A stretch of 64,000 bases of DNA from Methylomonas sp. MK1 (GCF_000365425.1 NZ_AQOV01000001.1:930001-994000), one strand, 5' to 3'; positions 27,348 to 39,113 are shown, numbered from the stretch's first letter. Notes: generated by a model from the letters alone, not told the origin. Made by a program: numbers and translations.

Positions 27348-27752
27348 ATGACAATATTCGACAAAACCATTCCCCTGAGTGTTGGTTATGCTCACATCGA
27401 TCATGATCACGGCATATTTATTGATATGATAAATCAATTGGATAAGGCAAATAACACCGACTTTCCGGGATTGTTTGCGCAATTGTATCAACACACCGAA
27501 GAACATTTTGAATCGGAAAATCGGTTAATGGCGCAATGCGGATTTCCGGCGGAAACTGAACACAAAGGAGAACATCAACGCGTTTTGGGCGAATTCAAAC
27601 AGTTTAAAACCTGCATAGACAAAGGTCTTATCACATTTGGTCGTTCATTTGTCAGAGAGCGTCTGCCGCAGTGGTTTGTGCTGCACGTTACAACGATGGA
27701 CAGTGCTTTATCCGCGCATATAAAAATGCAACAAGAGTTGCCTGGCGAATGA
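27348..27752 (+). CDS. Bacteriohemerythrin
   Basis: The 134-residue protein has the di-iron hemerythrin pattern: HIDHDHGIF near residue 14, HTEEHFESE (about 47-55), HKGEHQ (about 67-72) and HVTTMD (about 108-113), which supply the His and carboxylate ligands of the oxygen-binding site. Bacteriohemerythrins store or deliver oxygen and are abundant in methanotrophs, where they can supply oxygen to membrane oxidases. Its stop overlaps the start of an AlkB-type oxygenase by 4 bases (ATGA), so the two are probably co-translated. Confidence 0.92.
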   Translation: MTIFDKTIPLSVGYAHIDHDHGIFIDMINQLDKANNTDFPGLFAQLYQHTEEHFESENRLMAQCGFPAETEHKGEHQRVLGEFKQFKTCIDKGLITFGRSFVRERLPQWFVLHVTTMDSALSAHIKMQQELPGE

Positions 27753-28321
27753 CTGCCAATAAGGAACTTAGAGTAATCGAACATTTTTACGACGCGGCCG
27801 AAAGCGAAAGCATTTATCGGCGTTTGCTGCAAGAACAGAACTGGCCCGACAATTGTTACAGCGTTGCCGGTCGAGAATTTACGTTACCTCGTCTACAAAC
27901 CTGGCATGCGGACCCGGGGATAAGTTATAGCTACAGCAATAATCTATTGCAAACTCGGCCTTGGACTCCGTTGCTGTCGGATATACGGCAAAAAGTCGAA
28001 CGCTGCTTAAACTTTTCGTTTAACTCCGTTTTGGTGAACTTGTATCGAAACGGCGAGGATTATGTGGGGTGGCATGCGGATAACGAAGCGGAGTTGGGAC
28101 AGCGGCCCTTTATAGCATCATTGACGCTGGGAGCGACCCGGCAGTTTACATTTCGGCATAAAAAAACCGCGGAACGCGGCAGTATTTTGCTCTCAGGCGG
28201 GACGCTATTGATCATGCAGCCCGAATTTCAACATCACTGGCTGCATAGCATTCCTATCGATCCGCAACTATCTCAAGGACGCATAAACTTAACATTTCGG
28301 AAAGTCATCGCGCCCAAATAG
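27749..28321 (+). CDS. AlkB-like 2-oxoglutarate/Fe(II) dioxygenase
   Basis: The ATG at 27749 overlaps the hemerythrin stop and gives 190 residues. The iron-binding triad is visible: WHADNE (His, Asp) and HHWLHSIP (His). The 2-oxoglutarate-binding Arg is in GRINLTFR. The NLYRNGEDYVGWHAD block and substrate region PRLQTWHADPG resemble AlkB homologues of the ALKBH2/3 type, which remove alkyl groups from N1-methyladenine and N3-methylcytosine in DNA or RNA. It needs oxygen, so coupling to hemerythrin is suggestive. Confidence 0.88.
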   Translation: MTANKELRVIEHFYDAAESESIYRRLLQEQNWPDNCYSVAGREFTLPRLQTWHADPGISYSYSNNLLQTRPWTPLLSDIRQKVERCLNFSFNSVLVNLYRNGEDYVGWHADNEAELGQRPFIASLTLGATRQFTFRHKKTAERGSILLSGGTLLIMQPEFQHHWLHSIPIDPQLSQGRINLTFRKVIAPK

Positions 28322-28356
28322 CTTGGTTTGACTTCACTTGCTTTGGACGACAAGTC

Positions 28357-28545
28357 TTAATGTTGCTCCAACGCTTGGGCTTGCTCGGCTTCAAATTTCT
28401 TTCTTTTATCGCATTTCTCGCTACAGACGCAGTTACCGGTGCCGCCGCAAGATCCTTTGATAGCGTTCCTGCCGAAAACCACACCGACGGCCATGACGGC
28501 AATAACGATCAACATAAATAAAAATGTTACTAAAAAATAACCCAT
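28357..28545 (-). CDS. nqrM: Na+-NQR maturation factor NqrM
   Basis: The 62-residue protein has one N-terminal membrane helix, then SCGGTGNCVCSEKC and DKRKK, the Cys-rich signature of NqrM. NqrM inserts or assembles the membrane Fe centre held by NqrD and NqrE. The ATG at 28545 has CGGGAG about 7 bases upstream. It is the last gene of the nqr cluster but is separated from nqrF by a terminator-like hairpin. Confidence 0.9.
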   Translation of the reverse strand: MGYFLVTFLFMLIVIAVMAVGVVFGRNAIKGSCGGTGNCVCSEKCDKRKKFEAEQAQALEQH

Positions 28546-28578
28546 TGTTTTCTCCCGTTTTTTCTAAAGGCTGAAAGC

Positions 28579-28606
28579 AAAAAAGGAGCGATCCGAAAAT
28601 CGCTCC
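28579..28606 (-). terminator. Terminator between nqrF and nqrM
   Basis: On the minus strand, GGAGCGAT (28606-28599) pairs perfectly with ATCGCTCC (28592-28585) around a 6-base loop and is followed by six T. It stands 28 bases after the nqrF stop and 33 bases before the nqrM ATG, so nqrM transcription must read through it or start in a very short gap. Confidence 0.85.
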
Positions 28607-28633
28607 CCATTGTTCGCGTCAGATAAATTTAAA

Positions 28634-29854
28634 TTAACCGCCGAAATCATCCAACATGATATTTTCAGGATCAACGCCATTAGCTAACAGCATGTTGATC
28701 ACTGAAGAGTTCATGATTGGAGGTCCGCACATGTAATATTCACAATCTTCTGGGTTCGGGTGTTTCTTGATGAACTCCTCGAACAACACGTTATGAATAA
28801 AGCCGGTGTAACCTTTCCAGTTATCTTCAGGTAACGCATCCGACAATGCCACATGCCATTCAAAATTATCATTTTCTTTGGCCAGCATATCAAAATCTTC
28901 TACATAGAACATTTCGCGTTTGCTACGAGCACCATACCAGAAAGTCATTTTGCGTTTGGATTTCAGTCTACGCAGTTGATCAAAGATATGCGAACGCATC
29001 GGCGCCATACCAGCACCACCACCGATGAATACCATTTCCGCATCGGTTTCCTTGGCAAAAAACTCGCCGTAAGGACCGGAAACGAATACTTTGTCGCCTG
29101 GCTTCAGATTGAAGATAAATGAAGACATTATACCTGGCGGGATACCATCCGGCGCCCCTGGAGGCGGTGTAGCAATCCTGACATTCAGCATAATTTCCTT
29201 TTCTTCAGGATACGATGCCATTGAGTACGCACGCAGGGTTGGTTCTTTTACGTCTGACACATAACGCCACAGATTGAATTTATCCCAATCAGGACGGTAT
29301 TCATCGGCAACATCCATATCCGCATATTTTGAAATATGTGGCGGACATTCGATTTGAATATAACCGCCGGCACGGTAGTTAATAGCTTCGCCTTCCGGCA
29401 ACTCCAACACCAACTCTTTAATGAAAGTGGCAACGTTGTCGTTCGATTTAACCGTGCATTCCCATTTTTTTACACCGAATACGCTGTCTTCAACTTCGAT
29501 GTCCATATTTTGTTTAATGGACACTTGGCAAGCCAGACGTTCTCCATGCGCCGCTTCGCGCTTGGTGATATGGGATTGCTCGGTTGGCAGAATATCGCCA
29601 CCGCCGCTATGCACTTTAACTTTGCATTGGCCGCAAGTGCCGCCACCGCCGCAAGCGGAGGAGACAAACAATTGGTTGTCGGCCAGTGCCGTTAATAACT
29701 TAGACCCAACCGGTACCCGAATTTTCTTCTCATGATTGATCAGAATTTCCACATCCCCGGAGGCCACTAATTTACTCTTGGCGCCGATGATTAAAAACAC
29801 CAGCGCTATCACGATGACCGTGAAGAAAATAACACCTAATGCAATTTCCAGCAT
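28634..29854 (-). CDS. nqrF: Na+-translocating NADH:quinone reductase subunit F
   Basis: NqrF is the electron-input subunit. It takes a hydride from NADH on FAD and passes electrons to a 2Fe-2S cluster. The 406-residue protein has one N-terminal membrane helix, a ferredoxin domain with [15 protein letters not shown] and a distal LACQV (four Cys ligands), then the FAD domain (RAYSMAS) and NADH domain ([22 protein letters not shown]). It ends in the conserved DDFGG. There are 10 bases between nqrE and this gene. Confidence 0.97.
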   Translation of the reverse strand: MLEIALGVIFFTVIVIALVFLIIGAKSKLVASGDVEILINHEKKIRVPVGSKLLTALADNQLFVSSACGGGGTCGQCKVKVHSGGGDILPTEQSHITKREAAHGERLACQVSIKQNMDIEVEDSVFGVKKWECTVKSNDNVATFIKELVLELPEGEAINYRAGGYIQIECPPHISKYADMDVADEYRPDWDKFNLWRYVSDVKEPTLRAYSMASYPEEKEIMLNVRIATPPPGAPDGIPPGIMSSFIFNLKPGDKVFVSGPYGEFFAKETDAEMVFIGGGAGMAPMRSHIFDQLRRLKSKRKMTFWYGARSKREMFYVEDFDMLAKENDNFEWHVALSDALPEDNWKGYTGFIHNVLFEEFIKKHPNPEDCEYYMCGPPIMNSSVINMLLANGVDPENIMLDDFGG

Positions 29855-29864
29855 TACGATACCC

Positions 29865-30473
29865 TTATAATTGAATTCCAGAGAAAGCCATGAAGCCCAG
29901 AGACATCAAGCCGGCAGTGATAAAAGTGATGCCCAGACCTTGCAATGCAGCAGGTATATCGCTGTATTTCAATTTCTCACGCACACCGGCCATGACGGTA
30001 ATCGCCAAAGCCCAACCAAAACCACTCCCTATACCATATACCACGCTTTCGCCGAAATTGTAGTCGCGTTCAATCATGAACAAGCTACCGGCCAAGATCG
30101 CACAGTTCACGGTAATCAGCGGCAGGAAGATACCCAAGGCTTGATACAGAGCCGGAAAGAATTTATCCAGAATCATTTCCAGGATCTGTACGATCGCAGC
30201 GATCATACCGATACAGCTCAACAAGCTTAAAAAGCTTAAATCCACACCGGAAATGCCGATCCAAGATAACGCATCTTCTTTCAACAAGGTTTGGTAGATG
30301 AAGTTATTGGCAGGCACGGTCAGGGTTTGCACCACCATTACCGCGATGCCCAAACCCATGGCAGTAGAGATCTTCTTGGACACCGCCAAGAAAGTACACA
30401 TACCTAGGAAGAATGATAATGCTAGGTTTTCAATGAAAACCGCTTTAACAAAAAGACTGATATAGGCTTCCAT
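29865..30473 (-). CDS. nqrE: Na+-NQR subunit E
   Basis: This integral membrane subunit has 202 residues and six helices. Together with NqrD it coordinates an iron centre in the membrane by Cys residues, such as [11 protein letters not shown] and TVNCAILAG. Its ATG overlaps the nqrD stop (TAATG), which implies translational coupling and matched amounts. Confidence 0.96.
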   Translation of the reverse strand: MEAYISLFVKAVFIENLALSFFLGMCTFLAVSKKISTAMGLGIAVMVVQTLTVPANNFIYQTLLKEDALSWIGISGVDLSFLSLLSCIGMIAAIVQILEMILDKFFPALYQALGIFLPLITVNCAILAGSLFMIERDYNFGESVVYGIGSGFGWALAITVMAGVREKLKYSDIPAALQGLGITFITAGLMSLGFMAFSGIQL

Positions 30474-31141
30474 TAGTGATGTCCCCCTTCACCGTGAGCA
30501 ATCGACATGATTTTGAACTCGTTGTGCTCCACCTGTTTCGGTTTCCAAGTACGGAAACCCCAGATAATCAAACCAATGATGAAAAACGCGCTAGGCGGCA
30601 GCAACATCATGCCATTAGGCACATACCAACCACCGTCTTTGACTAGAGGCAATACATCGAAGCCAAGCAGTTTGCCTGAGCCCAAAGTTTCTCTGAACAG
30701 CGCCACGATGACCAGGATCAAGCTGTAACCTAAGCCATTACCGATACCGTCTACAAAGCTTTGCAGCGGCGGGTTCTTCATGGCATAGGCCTCAGCACGC
30801 CCCATGACGATACAGTTGGTAATAATCAAACCAACGAATACCGACAGTTTTTTGCTGACATCAAATGCAAAGGCTTTGAGCAACTGATCGACCACAATAA
30901 CCAGCGAAGCAATAATGATCATCTGCACGATAATCCGAATGCTGCTGGGTATATGTTCCCGCACCGCACTGATCGCCGCACTTGAACAGGCGGTAACCGA
31001 GGTCAAGGCTAAAGCCATGATCAATGAAGTAGACATTTGCGAAGTTACCGCCAGCGCCGAACACACCCCAAGCACTTGTAAAGTGATTGGGTTGTTATCG
31101 ACCAACGGTTCGAATAATACTTTTTTAGTTTCTTTATCCAT
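30473..31141 (-). CDS. nqrD: Na+-NQR subunit D
   Basis: This membrane subunit has 222 residues and six helices, homologous and inverted with respect to NqrE. It holds conserved Cys residues of the shared Fe site ([24 protein letters not shown]). It overlaps nqrE by one base and lies 9 bases after nqrC. Confidence 0.96.
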   Translation of the reverse strand: MDKETKKVLFEPLVDNNPITLQVLGVCSALAVTSQMSTSLIMALALTSVTACSSAAISAVREHIPSSIRIIVQMIIIASLVIVVDQLLKAFAFDVSKKLSVFVGLIITNCIVMGRAEAYAMKNPPLQSFVDGIGNGLGYSLILVIVALFRETLGSGKLLGFDVLPLVKDGGWYVPNGMMLLPPSAFFIIGLIIWGFRTWKPKQVEHNEFKIMSIAHGEGGHH

Positions 31142-31150
31142 TGTTTTGCC

Positions 31151-32014
31151 CTAACCGTTTGTTCTAATCTTGTTCAGATAGGTTGCGAAACCTTCCGCAC
31201 CCATCCAATACTGGATCAGATTGCTGACACCACGGCTGGTCAGTGTTGCACCGGCCAAACCATCCACTTTGTAAACAGAATCCGGACGACTGGAATCCAC
31301 ACCGCCTTTCACCAGCGTCAAAGCCACCTCGCCTTTGTCGGAATAGACTTTCTTGCCTTTCCACAACGCACGCCAATTAGGATTGACTACCTCACCACCC
31401 AGGCCAGGGGTTTCCCCTTGGTCATACAGGTTGATGCTTTGTACCGTTTGCGCATCCGCTTCCAACGCCAAAAAGCCGTACATGGTAGACCACAGACCGT
31501 AACCGTTGATCGGTAAAATAATGGATTGCAGCTGATCGCCTTTCTTAACCAAAAATACTTTCGTGTATTTGGCTTTTTGACGGATGCTGGCAATATCTTT
31601 CTCGACCGGAATCAATTCGTTCTGCGCCGGATCTTTGGCAGCTTTGCGTTGGTCGTATTCGTCGACGTTGATATTGTCTACGTAATCTCCCGTTTTAAGG
31701 TCGACAATCTTGCTTTCGATTCTTTCCGCAAAGGCTTGGTCGATATCGGTACCCTCTTCCAACAAACCGGCTACATCAAGAATATTTTTCTTCATGTCCA
31801 GGGCTTTGTTGTAGCCTTGCAAAGGCCGTAAAGCGACTGTTGCGATAGATACCAAAACAGCGCACACCAGGCATAAGGCCAAAGCCACGTTAACGGTTTT
31901 TTCCAGGCTGTCGTTGCTTAAAGCCAGGATTCTGTCGGCGTAAACTCTGAACTGTTCGTAGTACTTGCAGAGCTGCTCGTTATACTTACAGGTTTTTTTC
32001 TCGGCATTAAGCAT
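31151..32014 (-). CDS. nqrC: Na+-NQR subunit C
   Basis: NqrC is a single-helix subunit with a periplasmic domain carrying covalent FMN. The ATG at 32014 has AAGGA upstream and gives 287 residues. The FMN attachment motif is [11 protein letters not shown] near the C-terminus, with the acceptor Thr in ATLT. The N-terminus carries about 40 extra polar residues with a [13 protein letters not shown] stretch before the membrane helix, longer than is usual. It overlaps the nqrB stop by 8 bases. Confidence 0.95.
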   Translation of the reverse strand: MLNAEKKTCKYNEQLCKYYEQFRVYADRILALSNDSLEKTVNVALALCLVCAVLVSIATVALRPLQGYNKALDMKKNILDVAGLLEEGTDIDQAFAERIESKIVDLKTGDYVDNINVDEYDQRKAAKDPAQNELIPVEKDIASIRQKAKYTKVFLVKKGDQLQSIILPINGYGLWSTMYGFLALEADAQTVQSINLYDQGETPGLGGEVVNPNWRALWKGKKVYSDKGEVALTLVKGGVDSSRPDSVYKVDGLAGATLTSRGVSNLIQYWMGAEGFATYLNKIRTNG

Positions 32015-33205
32015 GGCGTTTGATCCTTCTTCTAATATTTGCTTGAACAACAAAGTAATCAATCAATGGTGCAAACATGTTTGAGAAAAGAATGGCAAGC
32101 ATCACACCTTCTGGGAAAGCCGGGTTAATAACCCGAATGATGATAATCATCACGCCGATCATCGCACCGTAAATCCAACGACCGGTGTCGGTCACGGCTG
32201 CGGATACAGGATCGGTTGCCATAAACACCGTACCGAACGCAAAACCACCGACAACCATATGCCAGTACCATGGTATTGCAAACATCGGATTGGTAGTACT
32301 ACCGATGATATTCAGCAAAGTAGACATCCCTATCATACCGATCAGCACGCCACCCATAATGCGGTAGGAAGCGACGCGGGTATAGAGCAGGAACGCAGCG
32401 CCCAGCATACAAGCCAAAGTTGAGGTTTCGCCCATGGAACCGGGAATGAAACCCAGGAACGCCTGAATCCAGCTAAAACTTTCCTTGATCGCTTCCAAGC
32501 CGCCAGCAGAAGCGAGAGACAATGCAGTAGCGCCACTGTAACCGTCCACGGCAACCCACACCGCATCCCCTGAAATGGACGCAGGATAAGCGAAGAACAG
32601 GAATGCCCGACCAGTTAGTGCGGGATTGAGGAAGTTTTTGCCGGTACCACCGAAAACTTCTTTACCCAACACGATACCGAAAGAGATACCCAGCGCCACT
32701 TGCCACAAAGGTATATCAGGTGGCAGGATCAAGGTATACAGCATCGAAGACACCAAGAAGCCTTCATTAACTTCGTGTTTACGCACAGTTGCGAAAAGCA
32801 CTTCCCAGATACCGCCAACCGCCAAAGTCGTAATGTAAACCGGGAAAAAATACAACATCCCGTGCACTAGGCACGAAAAAGGATTGTATGGGTTGTAGCC
32901 AAACAGCGCCATTGGAATGCTGCGCCAGTTATTGATTTCGGTAGCACCGATTTTTTCCATCGCCAAATTGGCTTGGTAGCCGGTGTTATACCATGCCATC
33001 AAAATACAAAACGCCGTGGCTATTACCACGAAAGTCATGGTCCGTTTCAGGTCATTGCCGTCACGAACATGGGTTCTACCGCGCGTTACATCGGATGGCG
33101 TATAGATGAAAGTATCCACCATCTCATAGAGACCGTAATACTTCTCAAACTTGCCGCCCTTTGTAAAATGCGGCTCTATGCTATCTAAAATATCTCTAGC
33201 CGACA

Positions 33206-33206
<1 letters not shown>
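32007..33206 (-). CDS. nqrB: Na+-NQR subunit B
   Basis: NqrB is the main Na+-transporting membrane subunit (399 residues, about ten helices). It binds riboflavin and carries a covalent FMN at Thr in [10 protein letters not shown]. The motif [20 protein letters not shown] is also conserved. Its ATG overlaps the nqrA stop (TAATG). Confidence 0.97.
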
Positions 33207-34624
<1,418 letters not shown>

Positions 34625-34642
34625 TCAAGACAAAACATGTTC

Positions 34643-34671
34643 ATTACATCACAAGTTATCGGCTTTCTCAA
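34643..34671 (-). promoter_or_regulatory. Probable promoter of nqr operon
   Basis: On the minus strand, TTGAGA (34671-34666) and TGTAAT (34648-34643) are separated by 17 bases. The site is in the gap between the phosphoesterase gene and nqrA, leaving a leader of about 85 bases. No terminator is seen before it, so read-through from upstream is possible. Confidence 0.5.
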
Positions 34672-34738
34672 CGGAAAATCCCAAGGCTTGTGGCCCCGTA
34701 AGCCGCGCGATAGCGCCCGGCGCAAGTGGAAATGCCGA

Positions 34739-35467
34739 TCAAATATCAACCACTTTATCGATATCAAAACCGCTGACATACTTGCGGCCGACATACCCCC
34801 GGGTATTGCTTAAAATACGGGCATCCGCTATCCGGTAATCACCCAAATTGTGCACATGACCGTGAAACCAGGCCGCTATTTCATACTCGTGAAATAAAGG
34901 CTTCAAGTCATTACAATACGCCAGCTTTTTAAGTACGTTGGGTGAATCGATCCAACTCCATTCGGTCGGCGCATGGTGCGTGACCACAATGGTCCTGCCG
35001 GCAAAGGGAGTGGCAAGCTGTTGTTCTAACCAGGACTTTGATTCCCGGTGTAGTTCGGCAAAGTGTTTAGGCTCGAATGATTGACCTGTAAACGACACCT
35101 TACGAAAGTCATTCAAGGTTTTTCCCAGCGCTTCGGCTTTTTCAGCGCCCTCGATAAACAAATTCGTCCACAAAGTACAACCCAAAAAGCGCACGCCCTG
35201 GAAGATAAACTGATCTTTTTCCAAGAACTGAATTTGACTGCCCGCACATTCCCTACGCAACATGTCGATGGTCTGTTGATATTCGTAACCATAAAACTCA
35301 TGGTTACCCGCCACATAAACCACGGGCTTGCCGATAGACTTCAACCATTCGACACCTTGTTTGAATATGCCAATATCGCCCGCCGCCACGACAATATCGG
35401 CATCGGTTTCCGGCAAACTCTGCTCGCCAAATTCTAAATGCACATCAGAAAAGTAATTTATCCGCAC
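34739..35467 (-). CDS. Metallophosphoesterase
   Basis: The 242-residue protein has all calcineurin-like motifs in order: SDVHLEF (8-14), AAGDIG (about 30), AGNHEFYG (about 54), VVTHHAPT and FHGHVHN, which bind two metal ions. There is no signal peptide, so it acts in the cytoplasm. The substrate is unknown. It is divergent from ispG, with a 101-base gap. Confidence 0.9.
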   Translation of the reverse strand: MRINYFSDVHLEFGEQSLPETDADIVVAAGDIGIFKQGVEWLKSIGKPVVYVAGNHEFYGYEYQQTIDMLRRECAGSQIQFLEKDQFIFQGVRFLGCTLWTNLFIEGAEKAEALGKTLNDFRKVSFTGQSFEPKHFAELHRESKSWLEQQLATPFAGRTIVVTHHAPTEWSWIDSPNVLKKLAYCNDLKPLFHEYEIAAWFHGHVHNLGDYRIADARILSNTRGYVGRKYVSGFDIDKVVDI

Positions 35468-35568
35468 AATTTGCTCTTTCGTCCTGTAACTAAGGAGGTA
35501 TAATTTATATCCTAAGTGAATTACTTGGTATTTTTAGATAACTTTCAGTTTTTGCAAACCACAATTCT

Positions 35569-36789
35569 ATGTCGATTAGCCCCAGAAAACACACCCAACA
35601 GGTTTTGGTAGGAAACGTAAAAGTCGGCGGCGGTGCTCCGATTGTAGTTCAATCCATGACTAATACCGATACAGCTGATGTTGCAGGAAGCGTTCAACAG
35701 ATCATGGAATTAGCGACAGCCGGCTCAGAAATGGTCCGCATCACAGTCGACCGCGAAGAAGCTGCGCAAGCCGTACCGGAAATCGTCAACCGACTGGCGC
35801 AAAAAGGCTTTTCGGTGCCCATTATCGGCGACTTCCATTTCAACGGCCACAAGTTACTGGAAAAATATCCGGATTGCGCGCAAGCACTTTCCAAATACCG
35901 TATCAACCCCGGCAACGTCGGCAAAGGTAAGGCGCGGGATCCGCAATTTCAGCAGATGATAGAGCTTGCGATTCAATACAACAAACCCGTACGTATCGGC
36001 GTCAACGGTGGCAGTCTTGATCAAGCCGTGTTGACCCGCTTGCTCGACGAGAACAGGCAATTGGCGCAACCCAAGGAATTACCCTTGATCACCCGCGAAG
36101 CCATCATACTCTCTGCCCTGGAAAGCGCGGCAAAGGCCCAGGAGCTGGGATTGGGCAAAGACAAAATCATTCTGTCTTGCAAAATCAGTGATGTCCAGGA
36201 GCTGATCAGCATTTACCAAGACCTGTCCAGCCGTTGCGATTACGCCCTGCACTTAGGCCTTACCGAAGCAGGCATGGGCTCCAAAGGCATCGTCGCATCG
36301 TCGGCAGCGCTAGGCGTATTGATGCAACAAGGCATAGGTGACACCATCCGCGTATCCCTAACACCCGAACCCGGTGCAGCGCGCACCAAAGAAGTCATCG
36401 TGGCCCAGGAAATTCTGCAAACCATGAACTTCCGCTCCTTCACCCCCATGGTAGTAGCCTGCCCCGGCTGCGGTCGTACCACCAGCGATTATTTCCAACG
36501 CCTAGCGCAAGACATTCAAGGCTATTTACGCGACCAAATGCCTGTCTGGAAAGATAAATACAAAGGCGTGGAAGATATGAAAGTCGCAGTGATGGGCTGT
36601 GTCGTTAACGGCCCCGGCGAGAGCAAAAATGCCAACATCGGCATCAGCCTACCCGGCACCGGCGAGTCCCCTGTTGCACCGGTTTTTGAAGACGGCTTCA
36701 AAACCGTTACCCTAAAAGGCGACCATATCGCTGAAGAGTTCCAAGCTATAGTCGAGCGCTATATCGAATCGCATTACAGCGCACAGTAA
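35569..36789 (+). CDS. ispG: 4-hydroxy-3-methylbut-2-en-1-yl diphosphate synthase
   Basis: IspG (GcpE) converts methylerythritol cyclodiphosphate to HMBPP in the MEP isoprenoid pathway, using a 4Fe-4S cluster. At 406 residues it has the short bacterial form. Motifs are [12 protein letters not shown] near the start, ADIHF-like [17 protein letters not shown], and cluster Cys in [13 protein letters not shown] (about 297) and [11 protein letters not shown] (about 341). It is a single plus-strand gene closed by a strong terminator. A TATAAT at 35499-35504 lies upstream but lacks a convincing -35 box. Confidence 0.97.
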   Translation: MSISPRKHTQQVLVGNVKVGGGAPIVVQSMTNTDTADVAGSVQQIMELATAGSEMVRITVDREEAAQAVPEIVNRLAQKGFSVPIIGDFHFNGHKLLEKYPDCAQALSKYRINPGNVGKGKARDPQFQQMIELAIQYNKPVRIGVNGGSLDQAVLTRLLDENRQLAQPKELPLITREAIILSALESAAKAQELGLGKDKIILSCKISDVQELISIYQDLSSRCDYALHLGLTEAGMGSKGIVASSAALGVLMQQGIGDTIRVSLTPEPGAARTKEVIVAQEILQTMNFRSFTPMVVACPGCGRTTSDYFQRLAQDIQGYLRDQMPVWKDKYKGVEDMKVAVMGCVVNGPGESKNANIGISLPGTGESPVAPVFEDGFKTVTLKGDHIAEEFQAIVERYIESHYSAQ

Positions 36790-36803
36790 AACCGTTTCAA
36801 CAC

Positions 36804-36832
36804 AAAAAAGGCGGCTAAGAGCCGCCTTTTTT
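36804..36832 (+). terminator. Terminator after ispG
   Basis: GGCGGCT (36810-36816) and AGCCGCC (36820-36826) form a perfect stem with a 3-base loop, flanked by A and T runs. It could work in both directions. It stands 15 bases after the ispG stop. Confidence 0.95.
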
Positions 36833-36854
36833 ATAATTCTATCCAGCGCCCCTA

Positions 36855-37088
36855 TCACTGACCGAGATCATTACTCCTGCCAGCAACAGGCCCACTGCTG
36901 CCGTTGACAGAAGTCAATTCCGCCAGTCTCGTCTTCACATCAAACCTGTCGTGCAATTAATTTCCATGCACTCTCGTCTCGTTGTCCTCGTTGCGCAGCA
37001 AATCGATATACCAAACCCACGTTTCCAGCCGCCGCTCCAACAAATTCAGTGTAAAACGCGTCACGCCCGGGACAAGCTCATCCGCCAT
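36855..37088 (-). pseudogene. Small ORF with in-frame stop, downstream of NnrS gene
   Basis: On the minus strand an ATG at 37088 opens a 43-codon frame (MADELVPGVTRFTLNLLERR start, rich in WVWYIDLLRNED) that stops with TAA at 36957-36959. The same frame then continues for 33 codons (LHDRFDVKTRLAELTSV) to TGA at 36855. The codon character is protein-like, but there is no Shine-Dalgarno site. It might be a short real gene, a remnant of a longer one split by the TAA, or chance. It follows the NnrS gene by 23 bases. No family is recognised. Confidence 0.3.
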
Positions 37089-37111
37089 CGCCGCTGTTTT
37101 TATGAACTACG

Positions 37112-38284
37112 CTATCCCGGCTGCCCGTCCAGTCTGGGCGACGTCAAAATTGGCGAATAATAAAATGCGAACAAAGAAAATGCCGCCAACCAGCAATAGG
37201 TGGACACCATTACCAAGCCGCCATACCAGTTTGGCAATAAAGCCGGAAAAAACACTCGAAACAACGCCGCCAGATTGATCAGCACAAAGGCCAGCGCCAT
37301 CACATTCGAGGCTTTCAAGGCTCTACCGGTATGACCCAACGCAACGCGGGCCATCATGCCCAGAGTCAAAATACCGATGCCGCCCACAGTAAAGGCATGT
37401 AAAGCCAAAGACTGCGGAACCACACCAAAAGCAGCAAGTGCTACCAAGCCAAATCCAATAATCAACCAACCGTAGCCGACATACAAAACCCAAAGCAGGG
37501 GCACAAACCAAATCCGCGGGTTGTACCAAGCCGCCACTCGCACAATATTAATCACAATCGCCGCTACCGCAGCAACAGCCAACAAAGCGCCGGATATATT
37601 CAGCATCAATAGTGCAAACACCACCAGACTCACGGCAACAGCCGCTATATCCAATAACGGATTGCGAATACAAATAACCCCGGATAGCCCTCGTTCGGTA
37701 AAAAACGGAAATACCCGGCCGGCTATGACCAAAATCATCGCGACGATAACGGTAACCACCAGGATCAGTCCTAGCGAGGCGCTATCGGCCAAACCCAGTA
37801 CTTGGGCATGAATCAAACCATTACCCAAGGCCAATAACAGCAATAAGGGGATAAAAATCAGATTTTGGTAGTTGCCTGTTTTTAAAATAGGCTTACCGAC
37901 AAAATACGCCAACACCGGTAAAAATACGAAATCGACGGCGCCTATCAACGCATCGGGCAGTAGTTCCGAATAAAAAGGCAATACCCGGCCATAAATCCAC
38001 AGAAAACATAGCGACGCCAATTGATCGGGAGTAACCGTTTGCAAGCCGGTCCAGTTTCTCGCCGCCGTCAGTAAAAAACCGGCAATCACGGCTGTGGTAT
38101 AGCCGAGCAACATTTCATGTGCGTGCCACGTACTACCAGTGAAGTAATTATCGATATGCAGCGAACCATTGGACATCGAATTCCACAGCGCAATCAAAGC
38201 CAGAGCTGATAACCCCGCCAGCGCGAAAAACGCCCTAAAGCCCATCGCAAACAGTGGATAATCAAAAACCGGTTTGTTATTCAT
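37112..38284 (-). CDS. NnrS family heme/copper membrane protein
   Basis: This polytopic protein has 390 residues and about 12 helices, with the NnrS signature YPLFAMGFRAFFALAG near the N-terminus and WHAHEMLLGYT (about 53-63), whose His residues are likely metal or heme ligands. NnrS proteins protect cells from nitric oxide and nitrosative stress. The gene overlaps the ferritin-like gene by 8 bases, so they are co-translated. No denitrification genes are next to it. Confidence 0.9.
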   Translation of the reverse strand: MNNKPVFDYPLFAMGFRAFFALAGLSALALIALWNSMSNGSLHIDNYFTGSTWHAHEMLLGYTTAVIAGFLLTAARNWTGLQTVTPDQLASLCFLWIYGRVLPFYSELLPDALIGAVDFVFLPVLAYFVGKPILKTGNYQNLIFIPLLLLLALGNGLIHAQVLGLADSASLGLILVVTVIVAMILVIAGRVFPFFTERGLSGVICIRNPLLDIAAVAVSLVVFALLMLNISGALLAVAAVAAIVINIVRVAAWYNPRIWFVPLLWVLYVGYGWLIIGFGLVALAAFGVVPQSLALHAFTVGGIGILTLGMMARVALGHTGRALKASNVMALAFVLINLAALFRVFFPALLPNWYGGLVMVSTYCWLAAFSLFAFYYSPILTSPRLDGQPG

Positions 38285-39113
38285 GCAAACGCTCCTCCAG
38301 CCAATCGATTTCGTTATTCGAGAAGCCGGCGATTATACGCACTTCTCGATTAAAGGGCCCTTTGGGTTTGCCCTTGAAATAATTCAGAATCAAGTCTTTG
38401 AAGCAGTGTTCAGGCTCCAGGCCGCGCTGTCTAGTCAGAATATTGAACCAGTAAGAACCGCGCTCGACATGCCCGACTTCATCGTCGTAAATCCGCCGCA
38501 AGATAGCCAGACCTGGCTGATCGTCGATATCGACCAGTTTATCCATCATGCCCGGCGTCACATCTAATCCGCGCGCCTCCATACAGCGCGGCACTATCGC
38601 TAAGCGCGCCAAAATATCATCCGAAGTATCTTCGGCATGCGACCAAAGCCCGCGATGCGCGGGCAAATCGCCGTAGTCGAATCCCAAGCCAAGCAAATGG
38701 GTGCGAATCAACTCGAAATGCTGTGCCTCTTCGTCGGCGATGATCAGCCAATCCCGATAAAAATCATCGGGCAAGCCGGGAAACCGGTAAATGATGTCCC
38801 AAGCCAAATAAATTGCCACAAACTCGATATGCGCGAGTGCATGAAAAAAAGCCGCTTTACCTTCGTTGGAATCCAGACGACGTTTAGGCATCTCACGTGG
38901 CATCAACAATGCCGGCCGGCTCGGAAATACGGTATTGCTTATTGGCAATACCGCGCCAGCTGTCTGCAGGGATAATAAGCCGTTATCTAACAACTGCCTG
39001 GCTTGATGAGTTAAAACAAGCTTTTGCTCAATATCGCCATTAAACAAACAGCGCTCCGCAAAATCGGATAGGCTTTGGATCTGTTCTGCCAAAATCAAAG
39101 TTCCTATTTTCAC
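38277..39113 (-). CDS. DUF455 ferritin-like protein
   Basis: The 278-residue protein has the DUF455 pattern: EGKAAFFHALAHIEFVAIYL and ADEEAQHFELIRTHL, then DDEVGHVERGSYWF, giving the E-ExxH ... E-ExxH di-iron ligands of a ferritin-like four-helix bundle. The function of the family is unknown; it is sometimes listed near MiaE-type hydroxylases. The start is a GTG at 39113 with only a weak ribosome site; no other start precedes the conserved region. It is translationally coupled to NnrS. Confidence 0.85.
   Translation of the reverse strand: MKIGTLILAEQIQSLSDFAERCLFNGDIEQKLVLTHQARQLLDNGLLSLQTAGAVLPISNTVFPSRPALLMPREMPKRRLDSNEGKAAFFHALAHIEFVAIYLAWDIIYRFPGLPDDFYRDWLIIADEEAQHFELIRTHLLGLGFDYGDLPAHRGLWSHAEDTSDDILARLAIVPRCMEARGLDVTPGMMDKLVDIDDQPGLAILRRIYDDEVGHVERGSYWFNILTRQRGLEPEHCFKDLILNYFKGKPKGPFNREVRIIAGFSNNEIDWLEERLHE

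Noticed and set aside
38277-39113. MiaE tRNA hydroxylase as identity of the ferritin-like gene
   Set aside because: The length and EGKAAFFHALAHIE / DDEVGHVERG pattern fit DUF455 better than MiaE.
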